Below, piece by piece: positions 1 to 7,734 of a stretch of DNA of 10,913 nucleotides. Location of the stretch: positions 1 through 10,913 of the forward strand of contig VGXH01000026.1 in NCBI GenBank assembly GCA_016873405.1, read 5' to 3'. The stretch's first letter is position 1; each line of letters opens with the position of its first letter. The position numbers were made by a program, and so were the translations under genes. The stretch comes from a bacterium. Lineage in GTDB: Bacteria; Krumholzibacteriota; Krumholzibacteria; LZORAL124-64-63. The notes below the pieces were generated by a model. It saw only the letters and a list, made by a program, of their open reading frames with translations. It did no database searches and was not told the DNA's origin.

Positions 1-1091
<1,091 letters not shown>

Positions 1092-1114
1092 CCGGGCGAT
1101 GCCGATCCGGAAGA

Positions 1115-1142
1115 CGGGCGCGGGCTCCGGTGCCCGCGCCCG
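1115..1142 (+). terminator. GC-rich hairpin after acs, probable terminator without U-tract
   Basis: A perfect 11-bp inverted repeat (CGGGCGCGGGC and GCCCGCGCCCG) encloses a 6-nt loop and begins 23 nt after the acs stop codon. No T-run follows, as is common for terminators in very GC-rich genomes. It lies between acs and the better start of the next gene, which suggests the two are transcribed separately. The rest of the 139-bp gap (1092-1230) holds no promoter that I could recognise. Confidence 0.55.
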
Positions 1143-1220
1143 CGACATCCCCGACGCTGGCGGCCGACCGACGCCTGTCGCTATCCCTGTGTCGCTGGGC
1201 GCTCCTGCCCGCCGGATCCC

Positions 1221-1226
1221 GGAGGA
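1221..1226 (+). promoter_or_regulatory. Strong ribosome binding site that decides the WD40 start
   Basis: GGAGGA sits 4 nt before the ATG at 1231 (GGAGGAACCG-ATG). The upstream in-frame ATG at 1099 has no such site. Using it would put the terminator-like hairpin inside the gene and bury the signal peptide 44 residues into the protein. Confidence 0.8.
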
Positions 1227-1230
1227 ACCG

Positions 1231-3306
1231 ATGCCGCGCTCCCGCCAAAGCCTGTTCGTTCCGGCCGTGTTCGCGGCGCTGCTGGCGGCCGCGCTGCACG
1301 CGCACGCGGATCCGGACGGGACGACCGACCCCGACCGTCGCTACTATGCCGCAGCCATGGTCGCTGCAGGCACCTCCCTGCAGTTGCACGATGTCGTCGC
1401 CGCGCGGCACTGGCTCGAGGAGGCGCCGGCGGCGCACCGCGGCTGGGAGTGGGACCACCTGTGGCGTGAACTGGACCGCAGCGCGCGGGTCGTGGCCGGG
1501 GCCGAGGCGCCGGTCACCGACCTGCAGGTCAGCCCCGACGGCCGGCTGCTCGCCGTCTGCGCCGGCAACGACGTCGTGCTGCGCGACGCCCGAACGGGCG
1601 ACGTCATCGCCGTGCTCGCCGGCCACACGAAGCCGTGCTGGAACGCCCGCTTCTCGCCTGACGGCGCCCGGCTGGCGAGCGTGTCCTCGGACGGCACCCT
1701 GCGCGTGTGGGAGGTCGGCCCCCGTCTCTTGAGCCTGCGCATCGACGACATCGGCCAAGGCGTGGCGGCGGTCGCGTGGCGCCCCGACGGGGCGGAGCTG
1801 TGCACGGTCTCTTGGCGTCGCGAAGCCGGGCGCGGCGTGTACGGCGTCGTTGACATCTGGGACGCGGCCACGGGCGTCTCCCGCCGCCACCTCGAGCACG
1901 GGGTCAAGCCCATCGGCGCGGTGAATTACGCGCCCGACGGGCGCCGCCTGTGGCTCGGAACCTGGGATTTCGACGTGGCGGCGTATGACGTCGCCGACGG
2001 CGCGCGCGCCTTGCACCTGCTGCCGCCCGAGGATCCCGCCTACAAGCGCGTCAACGAGTGCCGGCTCTCGCCCGACGGCACGCGCGTGGCGGTGGCCCAC
2101 GACGACGGCGTCCTGCGCGTCTGGGATGCCGCCAGCGGCGCGCTGCTGCGCTCGCTGCACCGGCAGGCCGAGGGCGCACGTTTGGCGCTGGCCGATGTGG
2201 CCTGGCTGGCCGACGGCCGCCGCCTGGCGACGGCGGCGAAGGACCTGACGGTGCGCCTGTGGGACATCCAGACCGGCGACCACCTGGCGGTGTTCCACGG
2301 TCACGCCGCAGAAGTGACCGCGCTCGCGGCGACGCCCGACGGTCTGGCGTTGTGGAGCAGCGACGCGGAAGGCACGCTGCGCCGCTGGGACCTGGCGGCG
2401 CTCGACATCGCCACCTCGCGCTGGAGCCTGCCGCATACCGCGTACGGCGTGTCGGTGACTGCCGACGGCCGGCGCGCCGCGGTGACCGGCTGGGGCGGCT
2501 GGGCGGCCGTCTTCGACGTCGCCACGGGCACGCGGCTCAGGCAGTGGGAGGCGCACGGCGAGTCCGGCGTTCGCGCGACCTGGAGCCCCGGCGATTCGCT
2601 GCTGGCGACCACCGGGAACGACGGGCTGCTGCGCCTGTGGGATATGCGCGCGGCCGGTGATGATCCCGCCGGTGACGGCGGCGGACGGGCGCCGCGCCTC
2701 GTGCGGGAGCACGCGCTGGGCACGCAGTCCCTGGCCGCCGTCTTCAGCGCCGACAGCCGCTGGCTCGCGGCCCCGGCGCAGGATCGCCGGTTGCCGGTCT
2801 GGGCCGTCGCCGACGGCGCCGAAGCCGGTGCCGTGGAGGCCGGCGCCGCCGTCAGCGACGCCGCCTGGCACCCCGCCCGGCCGCTGCTCGCCGCTTGCGA
2901 CCACGAGGGCGTGGTGCGCGTGCGCGACCAGGAGCAGGGCCGCGAACTGGCGCGGCTGGAAGGCCACGGTCGCGGCGCGCTGCAGGCCGCCTTCTCGCCC
3001 GATGGCGCGCATCTGGCGGCCGCCTCGGCCTCGGGCCGGATCGTGATCTGGGAGACCGCCGGCTGGAGCCGTGTGCGCGAGATGCACGTCGCCGGCGGCG
3101 GGCAGCTCGCCGTCGCCTACTCCCCGGACGGCGGCCGTCTGGCCACCTGCGGCGCCGACGACCACGTGCATGTCTGGGATCCGGCGACCGGCGCGCACCT
3201 CCTGAAGATCCCGCTGGCGGAGTCGCCCTACGACCTCGCCTGGACGCCGGACGGCAAGCGCCTGCTGGTGCTGCCCCAGGACGGCACGCTGCGCGTGCTG
3301 GAGTGA
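1231..3306 (+). CDS. Exported 14-repeat WD40 (double beta-propeller) protein with RGWEW linker
   Basis: The 691-residue product begins with a clear Sec signal peptide (residues 1-26; SRQ n-region, Ala/Leu core, cleavage near AHA|D), so it is exported. Residues about 38-78 form a short helical stretch ending in RGWEWDHLW (RGWEW at 70-74). From experience, this linker precedes WD40 repeats in many bacterial Ser/Thr kinase-WD40 proteins; here there is no kinase domain. From about residue 82 to the end I count 14 WD40 units, with the recurrent pattern SPDGxxLA...DGxLRVWDxxTG. The clearest are GTLRVWEV, GVLRVWDAASG, LTVRLWDIQTG, GLLRLWDMRA and DHVHVWDPATG. Fourteen units fit two seven-bladed propellers, and the last blade ends at the stop codon. 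WD40 propellers normally serve as protein-binding scaffolds; no catalytic residues are apparent and the partner is unknown. ATG 1231 was chosen over 1099 because of its ribosome site and signal peptide. The DUF523 gene begins 3 nt after the stop, so the two are probably cotranscribed. Confidence 0.88.
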   Translation: MPRSRQSLFVPAVFAALLAAALHAHADPDGTTDPDRRYYAAAMVAAGTSLQLHDVVAARHWLEEAPAAHRGWEWDHLWRELDRSARVVAGAEAPVTDLQVSPDGRLLAVCAGNDVVLRDARTGDVIAVLAGHTKPCWNARFSPDGARLASVSSDGTLRVWEVGPRLLSLRIDDIGQGVAAVAWRPDGAELCTVSWRREAGRGVYGVVDIWDAATGVSRRHLEHGVKPIGAVNYAPDGRRLWLGTWDFDVAAYDVADGARALHLLPPEDPAYKRVNECRLSPDGTRVAVAHDDGVLRVWDAASGALLRSLHRQAEGARLALADVAWLADGRRLATAAKDLTVRLWDIQTGDHLAVFHGHAAEVTALAATPDGLALWSSDAEGTLRRWDLAALDIATSRWSLPHTAYGVSVTADGRRAAVTGWGGWAAVFDVATGTRLRQWEAHGESGVRATWSPGDSLLATTGNDGLLRLWDMRAAGDDPAGDGGGRAPRLVREHALGTQSLAAVFSADSRWLAAPAQDRRLPVWAVADGAEAGAVEAGAAVSDAAWHPARPLLAACDHEGVVRVRDQEQGRELARLEGHGRGALQAAFSPDGAHLAAASASGRIVIWETAGWSRVREMHVAGGGQLAVAYSPDGGRLATCGADDHVHVWDPATGAHLLKIPLAESPYDLAWTPDGKRLLVLPQDGTLRVLE

Positions 3307-3309
3307 CGC

Positions 3310-3858
3310 ATGCCCTTGCACGATGACACTCCCCCGACGGCGCTTCGCGTGGCCGTCAGCGCCTGCCTGCTGGGCGAGCCCGTGCGTTACGACGGGCAGC
3401 TGAAGGCGTGCGCGGCGGTGCGCGACGAGCTGGCGCGCGCGGCCGAGCTGGTGCCGCTGTGCCCGGAGACCGGGGCCGGCATGCCGGTGCCGCGCGAGCC
3501 GGTCGACCTGTTCGGGTCGGCGGCATCGCCACGGATGGTCGGCGCGCACACGGGCGAGGACTGGACCGCGCGCGTCCAGGCGTGGATCGACGCCGCGCTC
3601 GACCGCTGCCAGGCGGTCGGCGTGGCGGGTTTCGTGCTGAAGGCGCGCTCGCCGAGTTGCGGGGTGGGGACCGCCGCCCGCTTCCCGGAGCCCGGCGGAC
3701 AACCGGTGGCGGCCGACGGGCTCCTGGCCGCCGCGATCCGCCGGCGATTCCCGCAATTGCCGCTCGTGGAGGACGAGGCGCTGGACGTGGCGACCTTCGT
3801 CGCGCAGGCGCGCGCCGCGCGCGCCGCCCGCGCGGGGCGCTTGCGTCGGCGCAACTGA
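3310..3858 (+). CDS. DUF523 family protein (TudS-like, putative Fe-S desulfidase)
   Basis: This 182-residue cytoplasmic protein has no signal peptide and covers a complete DUF523 domain. Signatures in order are VSACLLGEPVRYDG (Cys19), VPLCPETGAGMPVPREP (Cys51) and FVLKARSPSCGVG (Lys111, Cys117). The characterised member TudS (2-thiouracil desulfidase) holds an Fe-S cluster through three conserved cysteines in this fold, and Cys19, Cys51 and Cys117 are the natural candidates here. The cluster role is therefore inferred from the family; the substrate is not known, and many DUF523 proteins are uncharacterised. The usual DUF1722 partner domain of YbgA-type proteins is absent, so this is the short stand-alone form. 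The C-terminal tail (about 167-182) is Ala/Arg-rich and probably disordered. The start is supported by GGAG at 3300-3303, which overlaps the end of the WD40 gene and ends 6 nt before the ATG, consistent with translational coupling. Confidence 0.88.
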   Translation: MPLHDDTPPTALRVAVSACLLGEPVRYDGQLKACAAVRDELARAAELVPLCPETGAGMPVPREPVDLFGSAASPRMVGAHTGEDWTARVQAWIDAALDRCQAVGVAGFVLKARSPSCGVGTAARFPEPGGQPVAADGLLAAAIRRRFPQLPLVEDEALDVATFVAQARAARAARAGRLRRRN

Positions 3859-3920
3859 GCGCCCGCTGTGGTTCCCCATCGTTGCCGATCGCGGCGCGGA
3901 AGGGTCCCGGCTTCCCCGCG

Positions 3921-3945
3921 GCTGCGCGCCCGCCCGGCGCGGAGC
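3921..3945 (+). terminator. Hairpin after the WD40-DUF523 pair, probable terminator
   Basis: GCTGCGCGCC and GGCGCGGAGC pair over ten positions with a single G-G mismatch around a CGCCC loop. It lies 62 nt after the DUF523 stop and about 10 nt before the -35 box of the next promoter. There is no T-tract. Position and strength fit a transcription end for the preceding pair. A weaker 5-bp hairpin (GGAAG/CTTCC, 3898-3915) lies just upstream. Confidence 0.45.
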
Positions 3946-3955
3946 GAATCACGGA

Positions 3956-3984
3956 TTGTCCCGGCATTTGTCGAATGGTATCAT
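3956..3984 (+). promoter_or_regulatory. Putative sigma70-type promoter of the M6 protease gene
   Basis: TTGTCC (3956-3961, 4 of 6 to TTGACA), a 17-bp spacer and TATCAT (3979-3984, 5 of 6 to TATAAT) lie in a locally AT-richer island between two very GC-rich stretches. The predicted start of transcription is near 3991, giving a leader of about 108 nt. A second, weaker pair overlaps it: TTGTCG (3968-3973), 18 bp, TATCTT (3992-3997). Housekeeping promoter consensus in this phylum is assumed, not known. Confidence 0.5.
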
Positions 3985-4006
3985 GGATGCGTATCTTGAT
4001 GTCCGA

Positions 4007-4065
4007 CGGGAGCCCGCGGCCGACGGTCGCGCGGTGACCTGCGGCTCCCGGCGCGCAATGCGCCG
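4007..4065 (+). promoter_or_regulatory. Structured 5' leader with two competing hairpins upstream of the M6 protease
   Basis: CGGGAGCC (4007-4014) pairs perfectly with GGCTCCCG (4043-4050). Two more base pairs form past a one-base bulge, and an inner hairpin GGTC/GACC (4025-4028/4036-4039) lies within. A second stem, CGGCGC/GCGCCG (4049-4054/4060-4065), shares bases 4049-4050 with the first, so the two are partly exclusive. I do not recognise a known riboswitch. In such GC-rich DNA chance folding is possible, so regulation is only a possibility. Confidence 0.3.
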
Positions 4066-4085
4066 CCGGCGACACACACCAGCCC

Positions 4086-4091
4086 GGAAAG
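4086..4091 (+). promoter_or_regulatory. Ribosome binding site of the M6 protease gene
   Basis: GGAAAG is followed by 7 nt and the ATG at 4099. It supports this start even though the encoded n-region is unusually long for a signal peptide. Confidence 0.55.
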
Positions 4092-4098
4092 CCGAACC

Positions 4099-7000
4099 AT
4101 GCGCCATCGCCACCTGCGCCGCCGCCACCTGCGCCGTGGTCCCGCGACCGCGTCCCGCTTCGCCGCCGTCCCGGCGCTCACCGCGCTGACCGTGCTGTCC
4201 CTGGCCGCCGCGTCGGCCCAGGCCGCGCCCCACTGGGGCGACCGCTACGATCTGCGCCAGCCCGACGGCGCCGGCGTGCCCGTCGTGGTCTGGGGCGACG
4301 AGTTCCACCAGCACATCGAGACGCCGGACGGCTACACGCTGGTGCGCGACGAGGCCACCGGCGTCATCTGCTACGCGCGCCTGTCGGCGGACGGCGCGGC
4401 GCTGGTGAGCACGGGCGTTCGCGTCGGCGATCCGGCGCTGTCGACGCTGGGCCTGACGCCGCACCTGCGCATTCCGCTCGAGGAGCGGCGCCGGCAGGCG
4501 GCCGCCGTGCGCGCCGTGCTGGACGCCGAGGGGGCGCCGTCGTTCCGCGACGCGGGCAAGGCCACGGCCGCGGTCGTCCTCGGCAACGTCAAGGGCATCA
4601 CGCTGCTGATCGACTTCAGCGACCAGCCCTGGACCATCCCCGCCGCCGACTTCGAGGCCTATCTCAACCTTCCCGGCTACACCGGCTACGGCAACAACGG
4701 CTCGGTGCGCGACTACTTCCACGACGTGTCGGACGGGCTGTTGACCTACACGAACTTCGTGCCGACCGTGTACTACCGGGCCGCGCAGCCCAAGACCTAT
4801 TACGACACCAGCGCGGTGAGCTACGGACAGCGCGCCCGCGAACTGATTCGCGAGGCCCTGATCTGGCTGAACAACCAAGGCTTCAACTACGCCCTGTACG
4901 ATGCCGACGGCAACGGCCGCGTGGACGCCCTCAACGTGTTCTACGCCGGCGAGCCGACGCAGGGCTGGGCGCAGGGGCTTTGGCCGCACGCCAGCAGCAT
5001 TTCCTACTCGGCCGACGGCGTGACGACCGGCGCCTATCAGATCACGAACATCGGCGTGGGCCCGTCGCTGGGCACGTTCTGCCACGAGAACGGCCACATG
5101 CTGTGCGGCTGGCCCGATCTCTACGACTACGACGGCGACTCCTCGGGCGTCGGCCGCTTCTGCCTGATGTGCAACAGCGGCCCGGCCAACAACCCGGTGG
5201 AACCGAGCGCGCCGTTCCGCATGATGTCCGGCTGGTCGACCTCGCTGACCACGTTGACCCTGGCGGTCGCCAACCTGCCGGCCGCCGCCGGCGTCAACCA
5301 GTTCTACAAGATCAACCGCCCCTCGTACCCCAACGAGTACTACCTGATCGAGAACCGGCAACGCGCCGGCCGCGACGCCTCGTTGCCGGACGCCGGCCTG
5401 GCCATCTGGCACGTCGACACCAACGGCAGCAACAACAACCAGCAGCGGACGCCGTCGCAGCACTACTACACCACGCTGGTGCAGGCGGACGGGCGCTGGG
5501 ACCTCGAGAACGGCTTCGGGCAGGGCGACGCCACCGACCTCTGGGCGGCGCCCAGCCACGTGCTGTTCACCCCCGCGACCAGCCCGGCGGCCACGTGGTG
5601 GAACGGCGCCGCGGCGCCCGTCTATGTCGACGGCATCAGCGCCAATGCGCCGACGATGACGTTCAACTACCGGCCGTCGGTCGGTTCGCTGGCCGTCACC
5701 ATCACGGTGCAGCCGACGGGGCTGCTGGCGCCATGGCGGCTGGAGGGCCCGAACGGATTCGTCGAGACGGGCAGCGGCGACGCCGTGGTCCTGGTCTGGG
5801 ACGCCGGGGCCTACACGCTGACCTGGTTGCCGATGCCGGGCTGGTCGCTGCCGGCCTCGCCGCAGACCGGCGGCGACGTGACGCAGAGTGGACCGGCGCT
5901 GGCGCTCAGCGGCGCCTACCAGGACCCGCCGTTCGTCGCCAGTTCGGCCGGCGCGCTCGGCGACGCGGGCGCCGGCCGCGGCGTCAGCCTGGTGGACTTC
6001 GACGGCGACGGCGACCTGGACATCTTCGTCTGCAACCGCGGCTCGGCCAACCGCCTGCTGCGCAACGACGGCAACCTGGCGTTCGCGGACGTCGCGACGG
6101 GGCTCCTGGCGGAAGCGGGCCTGACGATGGCGGCGGCCTGGGCCGATTTCGACGGCGACGGCGACCAGGACGTCTACCTGACGCGCGACGGCCAGGCCAA
6201 TCGGCTGCTGGTGTCAGACGGCGGTGCGTGGACGAACATCGCCCAGTTCGGGCTGGACGACACGGGAGCCGGCCGCGCCGCCTCCTGGATCGACTACGAC
6301 GGCGACGGCCTGCTCGACCTGCACCTGGTCAACTACGGTTCCGCGAGCCAGGTCTTCCGCTCGTTCGGCGACCTCGGCGGCGGGCAGTGGTTCCTGATCG
6401 GTCAGTCGATCCCCGCGCTGCAGGCCGTCGGCAACGGCGCGGCGGCACCCTGGGCCGATTACGACCGCGACGGCGATCAGGACGTCTATCGCGTCCTCGT
6501 GTGGCAGGCGAACCAACTGGTGCAGAACGGCGGCCTCCCCGGGTTCATGGCGACCGGCGAACTGGCCAACGCCGGCGCGGGTCAAGCGGCCGCCTGGGGC
6601 GACCTGGACGGCGACGGCGATCTGGATCTCTACCTGGTCAACGACGGCCAGGCCGACGCCTGCTATCGGAACGAGGGCTCCTGGTTCCAGGCGATCTCCG
6701 GTCCGGGCCTGGGCGACGACGGCCATGGTCGCGGCCTGGCGCTGGCCGACTTCGACAACGACGGCGCCCTGGACATCTACGTGGCACGCAAGGATGAGCC
6801 GGACCTGCTCCTGTTCGGCGACGGCGCGGGGCAGTTCGCGGCGTCGCAATTGGCGCCGGTCGTGCAGGGCAACACGACGGCCGTGGCCTGCGGCGACATC
6901 GACGGCGACGGTGGCCTGGATCTGTACCTCTCGCGCGACGGCACCCCGAACGTGCTTCTTCGCAACGCGATCGCCGGTCGCGGCCACTGGCTGCACCTGG

Positions 7001-7560
7001 ACCTGGTGGGCGTCGGCACGCGGCGCGACGCCATCGGCGCCACCGTGCGGCTGGTCAGCGGCGGCGGCGCGCAACTGAGGCACGTGTCGGGCGGCGGCGA
7101 AAGCCTGGCGCAGCACGCGCGCCGCGTGGCCTTCGGACTGGGCGCGTCGGCCGTGGCCGACAGCGTGATCGTGCGCTGGCCCGACGGCACGACCAGCGTG
7201 CGCATGAACGTCGCGGCCGACCGCGTGCTGACCATCCAGCAGGGCGTCGCCAGCTCGGTGGACCTGCCGCTTGCCGCGCCGGCGGTCACCGCGCTGGGCG
7301 CGCCGTACCCCAACCCGTTCAACCCGTCGACGACGGTGTCGTTCGAACTGGCCGCGACCGGGCGCGCCGAGCTCGCGATCTATTCGCTGGACGGGCGACG
7401 CGTGGCGACGCTCGTGTCGGGCGAGCTGCCGGTGGGGCGCCACACGGCCGTGTGGGACGGCTGCGACGAGCGGGGCCGGCCGGTGGCTTCCGGCAGCTAC
7501 GCGTGCCGGCTGTCGACCGAGGCGGGCGTGATGTCGCGGCGTCTGACGTTGGTGAAGTGA
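4099..7560 (+). CDS. Secreted M6 family metalloprotease with VCBS propeller, ASPIC/UnbV and FlgD-Ig-like tail
   Basis: The 1153-residue precursor is probably a secreted zinc endopeptidase of the M6 (InhA/PrtV-like) family. Residues 1-42 form a signal peptide with a long Arg/His n-region and likely cleavage at SAQA|A. Residues 43 to about 150 resemble the M6 propeptide (RQPDGAGVPVVVWGDEFHQH, DGYTLVRDEATG). The catalytic part (about 155-520) has a Ca-loop-like DADGNGRVDALNV near 269, the zinc motif HENGH (His329, Glu330, His333) followed by GWPDLYDYDGD, and a CLM that could be the Met-turn. Residues about 525-608 look like a small beta-rich domain. Seven DxDGDGxxD FG-GAP/VCBS calcium loops start near residues 633, 683, 732, 787, 835, 884 and 933, the right number for a seven-bladed propeller. 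An ASPIC/UnbV domain spans about 962-1049. The C-terminal FlgD-Ig/T9SS type A-like module has PNPFNP at 1071-1076 and ends in RRLTLVK. It appears monocistronic, with its own promoter and leader. The protease substrate is unknown. Confidence 0.92.
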   Translation: MRHRHLRRRHLRRGPATASRFAAVPALTALTVLSLAAASAQAAPHWGDRYDLRQPDGAGVPVVVWGDEFHQHIETPDGYTLVRDEATGVICYARLSADGAALVSTGVRVGDPALSTLGLTPHLRIPLEERRRQAAAVRAVLDAEGAPSFRDAGKATAAVVLGNVKGITLLIDFSDQPWTIPAADFEAYLNLPGYTGYGNNGSVRDYFHDVSDGLLTYTNFVPTVYYRAAQPKTYYDTSAVSYGQRARELIREALIWLNNQGFNYALYDADGNGRVDALNVFYAGEPTQGWAQGLWPHASSISYSADGVTTGAYQITNIGVGPSLGTFCHENGHMLCGWPDLYDYDGDSSGVGRFCLMCNSGPANNPVEPSAPFRMMSGWSTSLTTLTLAVANLPAAAGVNQFYKINRPSYPNEYYLIENRQRAGRDASLPDAGLAIWHVDTNGSNNNQQRTPSQHYYTTLVQADGRWDLENGFGQGDATDLWAAPSHVLFTPATSPAATWWNGAAAPVYVDGISANAPTMTFNYRPSVGSLAVTITVQPTGLLAPWRLEGPNGFVETGSGDAVVLVWDAGAYTLTWLPMPGWSLPASPQTGGDVTQSGPALALSGAYQDPPFVASSAGALGDAGAGRGVSLVDFDGDGDLDIFVCNRGSANRLLRNDGNLAFADVATGLLAEAGLTMAAAWADFDGDGDQDVYLTRDGQANRLLVSDGGAWTNIAQFGLDDTGAGRAASWIDYDGDGLLDLHLVNYGSASQVFRSFGDLGGGQWFLIGQSIPALQAVGNGAAAPWADYDRDGDQDVYRVLVWQANQLVQNGGLPGFMATGELANAGAGQAAAWGDLDGDGDLDLYLVNDGQADACYRNEGSWFQAISGPGLGDDGHGRGLALADFDNDGALDIYVARKDEPDLLLFGDGAGQFAASQLAPVVQGNTTAVACGDIDGDGGLDLYLSRDGTPNVLLRNAIAGRGHWLHLDLVGVGTRRDAIGATVRLVSGGGAQLRHVSGGGESLAQHARRVAFGLGASAVADSVIVRWPDGTTSVRMNVAADRVLTIQQGVASSVDLPLAAPAVTALGAPYPNPFNPSTTVSFELAATGRAELAIYSLDGRRVATLVSGELPVGRHTAVWDGCDERGRPVASGSYACRLSTEAGVMSRRLTLVK
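4108..4136 (+). repeat. 14-bp direct repeat in the signal-peptide n-region
   Basis: CGCCACCTGCGCCG occurs at 4108-4121 and again at 4123-4136 with a 15-bp period, in frame. It encodes RHLRR twice in the first 13 residues of the protease. It looks like a small slippage duplication that lengthened the basic n-region. The RRHLRR sequence is not a convincing twin-arginine signal. Confidence 0.7.
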
Positions 7561-7571
7561 GGAGGCGGCAG

Positions 7572-7611
7572 CGCGAAGCACCGCTGGTCCCTGCGCAAGG
7601 TGGGGTTCGCG
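7572..7611 (+). terminator. Interrupted hairpin after the M6 protease, possible terminator
   Basis: CGCGAA (7572-7577) pairs with TTCGCG (7606-7611), and CACC (7579-7582) with GGTG (7599-7602), separated by a small internal loop and closed by a 16-nt loop. It begins 11 nt after the protease stop. A 10-bp palindrome CCGGCGCCGG (7618-7627) follows. There is no T-run, so this is a weak call resting mainly on position. Confidence 0.3.
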
Positions 7612-7652
7612 GCCGAGCCGGCGCCGGGGGAGGACGTGTTCGTGCGGGCGGT

Positions 7653-7682
7653 TTGACTGCGGCCCCGCCGTTGTGGTACGAT
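7653..7682 (+). promoter_or_regulatory. Putative sigma70-type promoter of the repeat-protein gene
   Basis: TTGACT (7653-7658, 5 of 6 to consensus) is followed by an 18-bp spacer and TACGAT (7677-7682, 4 of 6). Transcription would begin near 7689, about 46 nt before the ATG at 7735. The in-frame ATG at 7681 overlaps the -10 box, which argues against it as a translation start. Confidence 0.5.
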
Positions 7683-7724
7683 GCCCGGGCACATCCCGCA
7701 CGCTCATCCCATGGGACCGCGATC

Positions 7725-7730
7725 GGGGGA
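7725..7730 (+). promoter_or_regulatory. Ribosome binding site choosing ATG 7735
   Basis: GGGGGA lies 4 nt before ATG 7735. The alternative in-frame ATGs at 7681 and 7711 have no purine-rich site in front of them, and only 7735 places the signal peptide at the N-terminus. Confidence 0.55.
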
Positions 7731-7734
7731 CGCT

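Noticed and set aside
1099..1230. 44-residue N-terminal extension of the WD40 protein from ATG 1099
   Set aside because: No ribosome site, includes the terminator-like hairpin, and would hide a classic signal peptide; ATG 1231 has GGAGGA at good spacing.
3956..4189. Possible leader peptide of 77 residues overlapping the protease start
   Set aside because: It would start at a TTG that is part of the predicted -35 box, has no ribosome site, and shows no protein-like features.
3949..5559. 536-residue minus-strand frame over the protease N-terminus
   Set aside because: Val/Gly/Arg repetitive translation with no domain. The opposite strand carries a signal peptide and the HENGH protease site.
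7561..7656. Open 31-codon stretch directly after the protease TGA, suggestive of stop readthrough or a small gene
   Set aside because: No start codon with a ribosome site. The protease already ends where FlgD-Ig tails end, and 30 stop-free codons are unremarkable at this GC content.
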